NCBI RefSeq assembly: GCF_927797785.1
Contig: NZ_CAKMLL010000032.1
Span: forward strand, 28,810-92,809
Reading direction: 5' to 3'
DNA length: 64,000 nt
Origin: Candidatus Nitrotoga sp. BS
GTDB taxonomy: Bacteria > Pseudomonadota > Gammaproteobacteria > Burkholderiales > Gallionellaceae
Numbering within the stretch: the first letter of the stretch is position 1; every line of letters begins with the position of its first letter. Below the pieces are notes generated by a model. That model was not told the origin of the DNA. It made no database searches and was given only the letters and a program-made list of their open reading frames with translations. Of this stretch, positions 47,283 through 56,534 are shown piece by piece. The position numbers were made by a program, and so were the translations under genes.

Positions 47283-48801
47283 TTATTTCTGCTTTCGAAA
47301 GAATATTGCTTACCGGCATGGCATTCCACCCACCGCCCAGAGACTGGAATACCTGAACGGATCGTTGAAGTGAGTCGAGTCGGGCTGTTGTCAGGGCAGA
47401 TCGAGTCGCCCTCCAGGCTCTTTCTGCGTCAAGGAGTTCCTGCAGATCGGCGAAACCCAATTCATAGCGCTTAAGCGCGGCGTCGTAGGCCTTGCGTGAT
47501 CGCATCTCGCCCATAACCAGCAAAATGACACGCTGGCGATCTGCCTTGAGTCGCAACAATGATTGATCTGCCTCGGAAAACGCCGTCTTTACAATACGCT
47601 CGTAAGCAAGCACAGCCTGCTCGCCCTTCAGGCTCTTGGCTTGAAGCTGGGCTCGCAGACGGCGGTGGTCGAGAATAGGGACAGTCAAACCTGCAGCTAT
47701 CGACCAAAAGCTGGCAGTTGTAGCAAACGTGCCACGTTGTGCCGATAATCCGACGCCAGGATTTAGCGTCAGCCGAGGGAAAAAATCAAGTTCGGCAAGA
47801 CGTACATCGCTCGCCGCCCTCTGTATACGTGCGACCGCCATCCGCACGTCGGGTCTGCGTGCCAGTAGATCAGACGGTAGCGCCGAAGGCACGGTAGGCA
47901 CTATGGCAAGCGTAGGTGTTACATCCATGCTGGCGAGTGGATCAGTGCCATCGCCAATTACGGCAAGTAAAGCGCGACGCGAAGCCGCAAGTGCTGCGCC
48001 GAGATCGGTCGTCTGCGCTTCAGCCTGCGCTACGTCGCCAGCGACGCGGTCAGCTTCGGAAGCAGGTGACAGGCCACGCTTAACTCGTTCGCCCAAAACT
48101 TTAAGTAATTCGTGCTGGATACGCAGCGTTTCAAGTGCTTCATCGCGTTGCACGTATAGCCCACGAGCCAGGAAAAGCGATCGTGCAACTTCTGCGGCTA
48201 TTGCAGCTCGCGCTGCTTCGACATCGAATCGGGCAACAGCGATATCGGCTTCGGCGCCACGTCGAGTCTCTCCTTCACGACCGAAGAAATCGAGCTCCCA
48301 ACTTACGGGCAGGCTAATACTGGCCGATTCGGTAACACCCGCATTGCTTAGGCTGCCAACACCAAGCGGCGTATCGTTGGAATTCTGAAGAATCTTGGTA
48401 TTGCGATATTCAGAGTTCCCCTGAAAATTACCTTGAAGACCGAATCGTGCCACCGCAACTGATCTCAGCGCACGGCTTTCTTCAAGACGCGCGAGGGCTT
48501 CACGCACGCTGAACCCTTGCGACAATGCACGATTTGTGAGTGCAGTGAGTTGAGAATCGTTGTACAGCGTCCACCAATGATCGAGCGAATCCACCGTGGC
48601 GCCTTTTGATGCGCTATCGAAAGCGGCTGGCATGGGTATTTCAGCTTTTCGCGGAATGTGGCCTGTTGCACATCCCCCAACGAACAATGTTGCCAGCAAT
48701 AGCATCAGAATCCTCCCGCCTGAGAAGGGCGTGATCAATTGTTCTGGACAATATTGTCGGGACTTTTGAGCCCGGAGACGTTTAGTCATGAAAACGCTCA
48801 T
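47275..48801 (-). CDS. outer-membrane efflux channel lipoprotein (NodT/TolC family)
   Basis: A 508-aa channel protein with lipobox LFVGGC (Cys44 if translated from 48801). Two OEP repeats are visible: SQGFSVREALARLEESRALRSVAVARFG and LARRPDVRMAVARIQRAASDVRLAELDFFPRLTLN. The second motif (RRPDV..AE..L..A.a..G.A.a.ffP.l.L-like) is the NodT signature. The N-terminal 30 residues before the hydrophobic segment are atypical, so a later start is possible. The start overlaps the regulator's stop by 4 bp. Confidence 0.92.
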   Translation of the reverse strand: MSVFMTKRLRAQKSRQYCPEQLITPFSGGRILMLLLATLFVGGCATGHIPRKAEIPMPAAFDSASKGATVDSLDHWWTLYNDSQLTALTNRALSQGFSVREALARLEESRALRSVAVARFGLQGNFQGNSEYRNTKILQNSNDTPLGVGSLSNAGVTESASISLPVSWELDFFGREGETRRGAEADIAVARFDVEAARAAIAAEVARSLFLARGLYVQRDEALETLRIQHELLKVLGERVKRGLSPASEADRVAGDVAQAEAQTTDLGAALAASRRALLAVIGDGTDPLASMDVTPTLAIVPTVPSALPSDLLARRPDVRMAVARIQRAASDVRLAELDFFPRLTLNPGVGLSAQRGTFATTASFWSIAAGLTVPILDHRRLRAQLQAKSLKGEQAVLAYERIVKTAFSEADQSLLRLKADRQRVILLVMGEMRSRKAYDAALKRYELGFADLQELLDAERAWRATRSALTTARLDSLQRSVQVFQSLGGGWNAMPVSNILSKAEINE

Positions 48802-49259
48802 CGACGCTCTAATTGCTCAAGCCGACTTAACATGCTGAGATACCCCTCATCCATGATTTTATAAAACGTTTCGAGATCTTCCAGCCGCTTACGTGCTTCA
48901 GGACGTTGAATTGCCTTCATAGCGTTCGTTACAACGGTGGTGTTTGCCTTCGCCTGCTTTGAATGTGCCTGCAGCATTGACACATAGGGATGCTCGCGCA
49001 TCGCAAAGTACGTATGTCGAGTACCCGCTTTCGTTTTCAGCTCCACGAGTTCCAGTGTCTGCAGCGTTTTGAGTGCCATGCTGATGCTTGCTCGGCTGAT
49101 CTGAAGTATCTCTGCGATTTCGATAGGGGCGTGCGCTTTGCCTGTTACGATCAGCAATCCCCAAATACGCCCACTGATTCGCGTAAGCCCCCCGGACTCC
49201 GCGATCAAACCAAGCCGGTCGATGAAATCATTTTCTTCGTTTGTAAGAATCTCTCGCAT
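48798..49259 (-). CDS. GbsR/MarR-family transcriptional regulator
   Basis: A 153-aa winged-helix regulator. The GbsR-like start (NEENDFIDRLGLIAESGGLTRISGRIWGLLIV), helix-turn-helix (PIEIAEILQISRASISMALKTLQTLELVELK) and a C-terminal dimerising coil (LEDLETFYKIMDEGYLSMLSRLEQLE) are evident. It is the promoter-proximal gene of the island and overlaps the channel gene by 4 bp, so it probably autoregulates the whole unit. A perfect palindrome 53 bp upstream is the likely operator. Ligand unknown; MarR/GbsR proteins often sense amphipathic molecules. Confidence 0.9.
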   Translation of the reverse strand: MREILTNEENDFIDRLGLIAESGGLTRISGRIWGLLIVTGKAHAPIEIAEILQISRASISMALKTLQTLELVELKTKAGTRHTYFAMREHPYVSMLQAHSKQAKANTTVVTNAMKAIQRPEARKRLEDLETFYKIMDEGYLSMLSRLEQLERR

Positions 49260-49311
49260 ATGAATATTTCCCGCTTTTCTATTTATCAGTCTGTCATTCT
49301 AACATTATTAT

Positions 49312-49333
49312 AATTACTATTGTTTTAGTAATT
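49312..49333. promoter_or_regulatory. candidate operator for the GbsR-type regulator
   Basis: AATTACTA-N6-TAGTAATT is a perfect 8-6-8 palindrome 53 bp upstream of the regulator ATG in an otherwise AT-rich promoter stretch. Its size suits a dimeric winged-helix protein. Prediction only. Confidence 0.5.
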
Positions 49334-49369
49334 AGTGAAACATAAATATATAACGAACAAGGTTGGATT

Positions 49370-49893
49370 GTGACCACGAAGCGAGCCTTGTTGCCCTTGG
49401 CATCGCGGATATGCGCGCGAGCGCGTGCCGCATCGATATCCGCCAATTGCAGCCGTAGCCCTTCGCCCAGGCGCAGCGCAGGCTATACAGCGTGAAGAAG
49501 CACACCCGGTAACTGACCACGCGCGTGGCGATTAATATCCACCGGACTCTCGTCGACCGTGACGACATCCGGCAGGCGTTGGCACCTCGGAGGGTTGATC
49601 AGTCCGGGCGCGACCCAAGGCTTGCGCAAGACGTTCGGGCAGTAAAACTTTAACCCCTACAGGTCGAGTTTGACCGTACTCCACGAGTGCGACGCCACCA
49701 GTTAGGTGAAATATTTTCTCAGTTGTGCCTCGGTCAGGCTGTCGATTTGATGATCGAAGCGCGCGCCGATGCGGCGTAGGGTGCGCGAGTACGCCTCGAT
49801 GGTCTTGGGCTGCAAACCTTTGAGCTTGAGGTGCTTGAGAGGTGTCTGGTACGGCTGGTCGAAGTGCGATTGCGATGAAAATGTTGTGTTCAT
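49370..49893 (-). pseudogene. decayed tyrosine recombinase (phage-integrase type)
   Basis: From ATG 49893 the first 63 codons encode a good integrase N-terminal SAM-like domain (KHLKLKGLQPKTIEAYSRTLRR, LTEAQLRKYF). The frame then stops, but other minus-strand frames continue the family order: LVASHSWSTVKLD, LRKPW, PPRCQRLPDVVTVDE, then YRVCFFTLYSLR, AWAKGYGCNW and HIRDAKGNKAR. At least two frameshifts and loss of the catalytic C-terminus (HxxR...Y) make it inactive. It resembles recombinases associated with IS91-like and other accessory DNA. It abuts the promoter end of the envelope island. Confidence 0.75.
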
Positions 49894-50160
49894 GCTGGCG
49901 TGTCCTCATGATTGTGTGCAAAATCAACTCCTCAGAAGACGAGGGGACGAAGAGGAAGCATAAATCGTGGCATCGCAGTTTGGGTTGCCTCCGCGTAGTG
50001 GCTTCGTCCAACCTCTCGCTTAAGTTGACGCGCAATGGCATGGCACCATGGCTGTGCGACCGTTTTGTTCTTCATGAATAATCGATGGGGCAGACTCGAT
50101 TGACCAAATTGATTGAAGTTGGAGCGCTTTAAACCGTACTGTTGTTATTAAGGTGTTTTC
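49894..50160. other. intergenic region with an attC-like sequence
   Basis: Between the decayed recombinase and the cupin gene no coding frame is convincing. The stretch 50006-50124 has attC-like features (separate entry), and the last 40 bp should hold the cupin promoter. Confidence 0.45.
50006..50124 (+). repeat. possible integron attC-like site (remnant)
   Basis: GTCCAAC at 50006-50012 fits the RYYYAAC core and is followed by CTCTCGCTTAAGTTGACGCG and CAATGGCATGGC, a pattern that recurs in chromosomal cassette sites. Its translation SNLSLKLTRNGMAPW is familiar from cassette-end peptides. A complementary GTTGGAG (one mismatch from the expected GTTGGAC) ends the stretch at 50124, giving 119 bp. 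No IntI gene is present, so this may be a lone, inactive site. Confidence 0.35.
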
Positions 50161-50592
50161 ATGAAAATTGCCAATTATTTTTGCATTGTTGTTTGCGCCT
50201 TGGTTTGTCAGCCAACTGCATTCGCTCTTGATACGTCCTCTGCTGTGAAAGCATCGGTCATATTGAAGACCGATACTAGTTGGGACGGCAAACCAATTAT
50301 TTATCCTGAGGGCAAGCCTGAACTTACTGGCTTGATTATAGAAATTGCGCCTGGCGGCGAAACAGGCTGGCATTTGCATCCAGTTTCATCATTTGGTCTA
50401 GTGCTTGAGGGTGAACTGGAAGTTCAACTAAAAAGCGGTGCGCTGAAACGGTTAAAAGCAGGCGAGGCATTGGCGGAGGTAATTAATACCCTTCACAATG
50501 GCCGTAATCTTGGCTCGACTCCTGTGAAGCTAGTGGTTTTTTATGCTGGGGTTGTTGGTCAAAAATTAACGATTAAAGAGCACGCTGAATAA
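50161..50592 (+). CDS. exported cupin-domain protein
   Basis: A 143-aa protein with a signal peptide (MKIANYFCIVVCALVCQPTA, then FA) and a single small beta-barrel cupin. Motif 1 is PGGETGWHLHPVSSFGLVLEGEL with two histidines and a Glu for metal binding; motif 2 reads NTLHNGRNLGSTPVKLVVFY with one histidine. It should be a periplasmic metal-binding protein. Related proteins are annotated only as cupins. No clear operon partner. Confidence 0.87.
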   Translation: MKIANYFCIVVCALVCQPTAFALDTSSAVKASVILKTDTSWDGKPIIYPEGKPELTGLIIEIAPGGETGWHLHPVSSFGLVLEGELEVQLKSGALKRLKAGEALAEVINTLHNGRNLGSTPVKLVVFYAGVVGQKLTIKEHAE

Positions 50593-50885
50593 TATAGCCA
50601 GATAGATACCGTCTTGAACGTCAAAGCGGCAAGTTGAGCTGAATGAAATGAAGCCCAACTTGCCAGCGCTAGAGCCCTAATCACCCCAGGCATGCTGTAG
50701 TTGCTGTGGCCACAACCAGAGATAGAGATCAACGCAGATCAGTTGCTCTGGAGACGAGCCAAGGATGTGTATCTACGCGAGTGCTGCTCATAACGCTTGT
50801 TGTGAGTATTCGCTGCCAACGGAGTAGTGTTTTTTAATTTCTCACAAACTCTAAGTAGACACATGGCTAATCAGAGAATCGGCTA
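50593..50885. other. intergenic region between cupin gene and panD
   Basis: Roughly 290 bp with a conserved hairpin at 50629-50663; the remainder shows no gene or obvious signal. The cupin and panD genes converge here. Confidence 0.5.
50629..50663. repeat. hairpin repeat with conserved loop, copy 2
   Basis: Stem GCAAGTTGAGCT / AGCCCAACTTGC (one G-T pair) around loop GAATGAAATGA, the same loop as at 12529-12555. It lies 37 bp after the cupin stop between convergent genes, so it could help terminate, but there is no T-run. Confidence 0.7.
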
Positions 50886-51266
50886 CTACGCTGCCTGTAC
50901 TGAAATTTCATCGCGCTGGGCAATAATACGATTGTGCCCATCCACATACACCAGTTGAGGATGGAAGTTTTGCAGCTCCAGTTCGGTATACATTGCGTAA
51001 GTGGCGATGATTAGAATATCGCCTAGATTGGCCTTGTGCGCCGCTGCGCCATTCACCGAAATAACGCCGGAACCGCGCTGTGCGCGGATAGCATAAGTGG
51101 TGAAACGTTCACCATTGGTGACGTTATAAATATCGATCTGCTGGTATTCACGGATATCAGCGGCATCCAATAAATCGTCATCGATCGCACACGAGCCTTC
51201 ATAATGCAATTCCGAATGCGTCACATGCACTCGATGCAATTTGGCTTTGAGCATAGTTCTTTGCAT
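50886..51266 (-). CDS. panD: aspartate 1-decarboxylase
   Basis: A 126-aa pyruvoyl enzyme making beta-alanine for pantothenate. The self-cleavage site Gly24-Ser25 is intact ([14 protein letters not shown]), giving the pyruvoyl group on the alpha chain. The ATG giving [13 protein letters not shown] places the site at the canonical position. It follows panC after about 165 bp, so it may have its own promoter. Confidence 0.97.
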   Translation of the reverse strand: MQRTMLKAKLHRVHVTHSELHYEGSCAIDDDLLDAADIREYQQIDIYNVTNGERFTTYAIRAQRGSGVISVNGAAAHKANLGDILIIATYAMYTELELQNFHPQLVYVDGHNRIIAQRDEISVQAA

Positions 51267-51432
51267 TGCGTCACCCCCTATGGGAGAACAAGGGCAGGCA
51301 TTATATAAGGACGCCCCTGTAAATCCAAATTTCGTCCCAATTCGGCGTTACTCAAAAAATTATCGCTTGCACATCTCCTACATGCCGCGCTCAATTTTTT
51401 ACTCGTGCCTTGTCTTGTTTAGAATCTTGAAT

Positions 51433-52272
51433 TTATGGAGGTGTCCTTGAGACCTCCAGATTGTCTATCAGTCGGGTTCGCCCAAGCCTAGCCGCAGCCA
51501 AAATGACCAGATCACCCTCGCTCGCTGTTGGCTTAGACAAGCTGGACTGGGCGCGTATCGTCACGTAATCGACCTGCCAGCCACGCGCGGCAAGCACTTC
51601 CATGGCTTGCCGTTCCAATTTAAAGAAATCCGTTGCACCATCCATAATGGCCAGACGAATTCCAACAAGATTTTGGTATAGAAAAACCGCTTCAGCTCGC
51701 TCCGCAACGTTCAAATACTGGTTGCGCGAACTCAACGCCAGACCGTCCGCTGCACGCACCGTTTCGCCGCCGCTAATCTCTACGGGCAGATTCAGTTGTG
51801 CCGTCATTTGGCGCATTAAATACAGCTGCTGATAATCTTTTTTGCCGAATACCGCGATGCGCGGCTGCACAATGTTGAATAGCTTCAACACCACCGTCGC
51901 TGCGCCACGAAAATGTCCGGGGCGAAAAGCACCGCATAAATCATTGGCAATGGGCGGTAACTCCACTGTCACTTGTTGCGGCTGCGGATATAAATCACGC
52001 TCGCTCGGCGCAAACACCACATCCACCCCGCACTGTTCCAGCATTTTGCAATCCTGCTCCAGTGCTCGCGGGTATTTGGAATAATCCTCGTTCATACCAA
52101 ACTGTAGCGGATTGACAAATATGCTTACCACCACAAACTGGCCATGCTGGCGTGCAATTCGCACCAGATCAAGATGCCCCTCGTGCAGATTGCCCATGGT
52201 CGGCACCAAGGCGATGCCAGTTACGCCTCGCAAACGTTCGCGCATTTCGGCAATGGTGTGAATCACTAGCAT
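51433..52272 (-). CDS. panC: pantothenate synthetase
   Basis: A 279-aa ATP-dependent ligase joining pantoate and beta-alanine. Motifs [15 protein letters not shown] (HIGH-like nucleotide site), [36 protein letters not shown] and [13 protein letters not shown] are complete. It lies 27 bp after panB on the same strand. Confidence 0.97.
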   Translation of the reverse strand: MLVIHTIAEMRERLRGVTGIALVPTMGNLHEGHLDLVRIARQHGQFVVVSIFVNPLQFGMNEDYSKYPRALEQDCKMLEQCGVDVVFAPSERDLYPQPQQVTVELPPIANDLCGAFRPGHFRGAATVVLKLFNIVQPRIAVFGKKDYQQLYLMRQMTAQLNLPVEISGGETVRAADGLALSSRNQYLNVAERAEAVFLYQNLVGIRLAIMDGATDFFKLERQAMEVLAARGWQVDYVTIRAQSSLSKPTASEGDLVILAAARLGRTRLIDNLEVSRTPP

Positions 52273-52299
52273 CTATGAACCTTCAAAAACTCGTTCTCT

Positions 52300-53094
52300 T
52301 CAGAAGCTGTGTTCCGCACCGGGAAAGGCGCCGGATTTTACTTCAATCACATAACGCGTCACCCCGTCGGCAATACTTTGCGCGTCATGCATATAGTTCT
52401 TCACAAAGCGGGCTTTTTTGCCTGGGTAAATATCCAGCATGTCGTGCAGCACCAACACTTGGCCGGAACAAGCCGCGCCCGCGCCTATACCTATAGTGGG
52501 AATAGAAATATTGGCGGTAATTTCTGCGGCCAGCAGCGCTGGCATGGCCTCCAACACCACCAGCCCAGCCCCGGCCTGCTCGACTATTACTGCATCTTGC
52601 AACAGACGCTGAGCGTCGGCATCGTTCTTACCCTGCACACGATAACCACCCATCTGGTGCACCGACTGCGGCGTAAGCCCAATATGGGCGCATACTGGAA
52701 TGCCGCGCCCGGCAAGAAAGGAAATAGTCTCGGCCATCGCTGCACCACCTTCGAGTTTAATCATCTGTGCGCCTACTGCCATCAGGCGCGCGGCATTTTC
52801 AAAAGTCTTTTCCGGGCTGACCTGAAAGGTGCCGAAAGGCATATCGGTGATTATGAATGCCTGTTTCGACCCTCGCGCTACACAGGCTGTGTGGTAGACC
52901 ATCTCGTTTAAGGTCACCGGCAGGGTAGTCTCTTGCCCTTGCAATACCATACCCAGCGAGTCACCCACCAGCAGCACGTCTACCCCGCCTGCTTCGAGTA
53001 ACGACGCAAAGCTGGCGTCATAACAGGTCAACACAGCGATTTTTTCGCCTTTGTCTCGTAATGCCTGCAATGACGTCAATGTCGTTCGCATCAT
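52300..53094 (-). CDS. panB: 3-methyl-2-oxobutanoate hydroxymethyltransferase
   Basis: A 264-aa enzyme adding a hydroxymethyl group from methylene-tetrahydrofolate to 2-oxoisovalerate, the first committed step to pantoate. Motifs: [58 protein letters not shown] and [21 protein letters not shown]. Its start overlaps the kinase gene by 4 bp. Confidence 0.97.
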   Translation of the reverse strand: MMRTTLTSLQALRDKGEKIAVLTCYDASFASLLEAGGVDVLLVGDSLGMVLQGQETTLPVTLNEMVYHTACVARGSKQAFIITDMPFGTFQVSPEKTFENAARLMAVGAQMIKLEGGAAMAETISFLAGRGIPVCAHIGLTPQSVHQMGGYRVQGKNDADAQRLLQDAVIVEQAGAGLVVLEAMPALLAAEITANISIPTIGIGAGAACSGQVLVLHDMLDIYPGKKARFVKNYMHDAQSIADGVTRYVIEVKSGAFPGAEHSF

Positions 53095-53732
53095 GCTCCT
53101 CTACTAAAAAAATCGCGCTGCCCGCGCATCCCTTCGATACGCTGCAACAGTAAGGCGAAATCCTCGTCACTATCCACAAAATTCAAATTTTCACTATTCA
53201 CGATAAACACTGGGGCCGTGTCGTAATGATAAAAAAAATCGCTATAAGCCTGTGCCAAACGCGTCAGGTAGGAATCAGTAATCTGTCGTTCGTAAGGAGC
53301 GGCACGCTTGTGTACGCGCTCTATCAGAGATTCCGGTGAAGCTTGCAGGTAAATCACCAAGTCCGGTGCAGGCGCTTGCGGCGCCAGGTTGTGGTAAATT
53401 TTCTGGTATAGCGCAAATTCCTCATCGCTCAGATTCAAGCGGGCAAACAGCACATCTTTGTCGAACAAATAATCCGCCACGGTACTGGTACTAAATAAAT
53501 CCATCTGTGTTAAATATCGTACCTCATCAATACGCTGAAACAAGAAATACAATTGAGTTGACAGCGCATGGCGCGCGGGATCTTCATAAAATCGCGCCAA
53601 AAAAGGATTTTCTTCGGGTTTTTCCAGCAACTCAGCCGCTTCATAATGTTTGGCAAGACGGCTTGCCAGGCTGGTCTTGCCCACCCCGATCGGCCCCTCG
53701 ACTACTACGTAACGGTATTTATCAAACAACAT
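53091..53732 (-). CDS. deoxynucleoside kinase
   Basis: A 213-aa P-loop kinase (dNK/dCK-dGK type) that phosphorylates deoxyadenosine or deoxyguanosine. Walker A is [10 protein letters not shown] (residues 12-21). The [32 protein letters not shown] segment and the [21 protein letters not shown] lid region match the bacterial family commonly placed between folK and panB in betaproteobacteria. Substrate preference is not evident from sequence. It overlaps folK by 11 bp and panB by 4 bp. Confidence 0.92.
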   Translation of the reverse strand: MLFDKYRYVVVEGPIGVGKTSLASRLAKHYEAAELLEKPEENPFLARFYEDPARHALSTQLYFLFQRIDEVRYLTQMDLFSTSTVADYLFDKDVLFARLNLSDEEFALYQKIYHNLAPQAPAPDLVIYLQASPESLIERVHKRAAPYERQITDSYLTRLAQAYSDFFYHYDTAPVFIVNSENLNFVDSDEDFALLLQRIEGMRGQRDFFSRGA

Positions 53733-54219
53733 TTACAATCCGCTCCAATTGCTGTTGCTTACAGTCTAGCAGTGCTTCCGCCACCGTACCCACACCGGGA
53801 ATAACACAATCCGGCGCAATTTCCAGTAACGGGTACAGTACAAATGCACGCAGGTGCATCTGCGGATGAGGAATGGTCAGGCTGTGCTCATGATGACGCA
53901 AATCATCATACAACAGCACGTCCAAATCCAGCGTTCGTGGTGCGTTCCGAAATTCTCGCGTGCGACCACATTCGCGCTCCAGCCCAAGAAGCGCATCCAG
54001 CAAAGACCGGGGGCTCAGTTCGGTTTCCAATTGCGCTACCGCATTAATGAAGTCTGGCTGTTCGAGATAGCCTATTGGCGCACTGCGATAAAACGAAGAA
54101 CTCGCCAATACTCGGGTATGTGGCAAACTGGCTAACGCCCGCAGAGCATGTGACACCTGTTCGCACGGGTCATCCAAATTACTGCCCAAGCCTATGAAAG
54201 CCTTATGCTTGGAATTCAT
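53722..54219 (-). CDS. folK: 2-amino-4-hydroxy-6-hydroxymethyldihydropteridine diphosphokinase
   Basis: A 165-aa HPPK that transfers pyrophosphate to the pterin in folate synthesis. Motifs: FIGLGSNLDDPCEQVSHALRAL, FYRSAPIGYLEQPDFINAVAQLET, and the conserved NAPRTLDLDVLLYDD and IPHPQMHLRAFVLYPLLEI. It lies downstream of pcnB and overlaps the kinase gene, as in related genomes. Confidence 0.97.
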   Translation of the reverse strand: MNSKHKAFIGLGSNLDDPCEQVSHALRALASLPHTRVLASSSFYRSAPIGYLEQPDFINAVAQLETELSPRSLLDALLGLERECGRTREFRNAPRTLDLDVLLYDDLRHHEHSLTIPHPQMHLRAFVLYPLLEIAPDCVIPGVGTVAEALLDCKQQQLERIVNVV

Positions 54220-54356
54220 TCTTAAATATCCATTTTGCGATTTCAGCAGGATGCGTGCAGCGAAGCAATATCCATCGCATTTTAATGCAAGTCAGCAGAC
54301 AAAATTACGTGTATCACTTACTCTCCAATCCGAAATACAGGCTTCCTTGATACTCA

Positions 54357-55697
54357 TTATTTGATAGGCAATTCCGCTGCAATTTTAGTAGCCGGTTTCT
54401 TGCGACGACGGCGTTTCTTGACCACTTCGTCAGGTAATAGCATTTCAGCGCGGCGCTCTTCCGTAGCATCCTGAAATTCGTCCCACCACAAGCCCAGTTG
54501 CGAATCCACCTCGCCACTTTCACAACGTAGCAGCAAAAAATCATAAGCGGCACGAAAATGTGGCTGAGACAGCAAGCGAAATGGCCGCTGCCCACCGCGC
54601 TGCCCAAAACGAGGTTGTAATAACCACAAATCCTTCATCACCGCATCATAACGGCGCGGGATGGCAAGCTGCGCCCGCTGCCTGCTGAGCACCTCGTCCA
54701 TCGCTGCATGTAGCGCTCCGACTGGACGCTCGCCTGCATCTTGATGCATTTTCCAGGCAGACAGCACCTCGTGCCACAGTAGCGCGGCAAACAGAAAAGC
54801 GACCGATACAGATTTCTCATCACGAATACGCTGATCGGTATTCTGCAAAGCCAGCATGACGAATTTTTCGCCCAAAGGCTGTTTCAGTATCACATCCAGC
54901 ATCGGCAACAGTCCATGGTGTAAATCCATGGATCTTAGTTTTTTGACGCACTCCAACGCATGGCCCGATAACAACAGCTTAAGCATCTCATCCAGCAAGC
55001 GGGCCTGCGGCACGTTACCAAGCAAGTCTTTCATTTGTGTGATGGGTGTGGCGGTAGCAGCTTCCAGCTTCATACCCAGCTTGGCCGACAAGCGCACCGC
55101 GCGTAGCATGCGCACCGGATCTTCGCGGTAACGTACGGCCGGATCACCGATCATGCGCAGGGTATTGGCGCAGATGTCAGAATAGCCATTGTGATAGTCG
55201 TAAATCTCCTGACTCGACGGATCATAAAATAGCGCGTTGGCGGTAAAATCGCGTCGCGCCGCGTCCTGCTCCTGATCGCCAAATTCATTGTCACGCAATA
55301 ACCGCCCATGTTCATCTGTTTCTGCATCTTCACTCTCTATCTTGCGGCGAAAGGTGGATGTTTCCACAGTTTCTTCACCAAACAAGACATGCACCAAACG
55401 GAAGCGCCGCCCGATTATGCGTGAACGACGAAACACACGGCGCACCTCTTCCGGCGTGGCGTTAGTTGCAATATCGAAATCTTTGGGATGGCGATGGAGT
55501 AATAAATCGCGCACTGCGCCACCCACAACAAAAGCCGCGTAGCCCGCCGCCTGCAAACCATCTGTCACCTTGCGCGCAGCGGGGCTAATGCCATCGCGGC
55601 TAACGCCATGAACATCAAAGGGAATGATGTGACAGCTTCCTTCTATCCGAGTGCGGATAGATTTTCCGAATATGCGCTTGAACAGCTTTTTTATCAT
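54357..55697 (-). CDS. pcnB: poly(A) polymerase I
   Basis: A 446-aa nucleotidyltransferase that adds poly(A) tails to RNA and speeds its decay. The head domain has AFVVGGAVRDLLLHRHPKDFDIATNATPEEVRRVF with catalytic Asp-x-Asp, and RRDFTANALFYDP. The basic C-terminal tail (KKRRRRKKPATK) supports PcnB over a CCA-adding enzyme. It heads the pcnB-folK-kinase-pan string. Confidence 0.95.
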   Translation of the reverse strand: MIKKLFKRIFGKSIRTRIEGSCHIIPFDVHGVSRDGISPAARKVTDGLQAAGYAAFVVGGAVRDLLLHRHPKDFDIATNATPEEVRRVFRRSRIIGRRFRLVHVLFGEETVETSTFRRKIESEDAETDEHGRLLRDNEFGDQEQDAARRDFTANALFYDPSSQEIYDYHNGYSDICANTLRMIGDPAVRYREDPVRMLRAVRLSAKLGMKLEAATATPITQMKDLLGNVPQARLLDEMLKLLLSGHALECVKKLRSMDLHHGLLPMLDVILKQPLGEKFVMLALQNTDQRIRDEKSVSVAFLFAALLWHEVLSAWKMHQDAGERPVGALHAAMDEVLSRQRAQLAIPRRYDAVMKDLWLLQPRFGQRGGQRPFRLLSQPHFRAAYDFLLLRCESGEVDSQLGLWWDEFQDATEERRAEMLLPDEVVKKRRRRKKPATKIAAELPIK

Positions 55698-55753
55698 TGT
55701 TTTCTACTGTGACAGAAATGCCGCAAAAATCGCGACAAACTTAGGAGCGCGGA

Positions 55754-56527
55754 TTATACACCCGCTACAAACCAGCGCTCCCCCTCCACGGACAGCTCGC
55801 GTAACGGGCACTGATACAGCGCCTCCAAGTGTACGCGCGTCAGCAACGCTTGCGCTGGGCCATGTAACGCATGACCATCAGCAAACAGCAGCAGCACATG
55901 ATCGCAGCAGCGTTGCGCCCATAACGTGTCATGCAACACCATCATAAGCGCGCAACCTTGCTCCTTAAGCCGGCTGAACACTTGCATCGTCTGTGCCTGA
56001 TGGCGCAAGTCAAGATGCTGTAATGGCTCATCCAGCAAATAACACTGAGCCCGCTGCGTCAGCACCTGGGCAATAGCGGCACGCTGCCGTTCACCGCCTG
56101 ACAATGTGTTGTATGGACGTTGTGCCAGCCCTTCCAACTCCATCTGCGCCAAAGCCTGCTGTGCCAGCGTTTCATCCTGTACGCTATAACCGAACAACGA
56201 GGCACGATGAGGGAAGCGGCCCAACAATACATATTCCTGCACACTCCCCCAGAACTCACCGCTTTCACTTTGCAGCAACACTCCAAGATGCTGCGCGAGG
56301 TTGCGCCGAGCGTGGGCGGCCAGTTCCACATCATTCAAACTCACCACGCCAGCCTGTGGTTTATGCAAACCGGCCAGCGTGCGTAGCAAGGTCGTCTTAC
56401 CCGCCCCGTTCTGTCCTAACACGCCCCAACATTCACCTGGACGAATCGTCATATCAAATTCACGGCATATCAACTTGCCGCCTATTGCTACCGTGAGTTT
56501 ATGCGCTTCCAAAACCAGATTATTCAA
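55754..56527 (-). CDS. ABC ATPase of a BtuD/FecE-type importer
   Basis: A 257-aa ATPase: Walker A GQNGAGKTT at residues 38-46, signature LSGGERQR, Walker B CYLLDEPLQHLD and MMVLHDTLWAQR switch. It lies 7 bp after a FecCD/BtuC-type permease, so the pair imports vitamin B12, haem or a siderophore. Cobalamin is plausible because relatives with LQHLDLRHQ are often annotated BtuD, but this is inference. A substrate-binding protein gene is missing from the neighbourhood. Confidence 0.87.
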   Translation of the reverse strand: MNNLVLEAHKLTVAIGGKLICREFDMTIRPGECWGVLGQNGAGKTTLLRTLAGLHKPQAGVVSLNDVELAAHARRNLAQHLGVLLQSESGEFWGSVQEYVLLGRFPHRASLFGYSVQDETLAQQALAQMELEGLAQRPYNTLSGGERQRAAIAQVLTQRAQCYLLDEPLQHLDLRHQAQTMQVFSRLKEQGCALMMVLHDTLWAQRCCDHVLLLFADGHALHGPAQALLTRVHLEALYQCPLRELSVEGERWFVAGV

Positions 56528-56534
56528 GGCTTCC

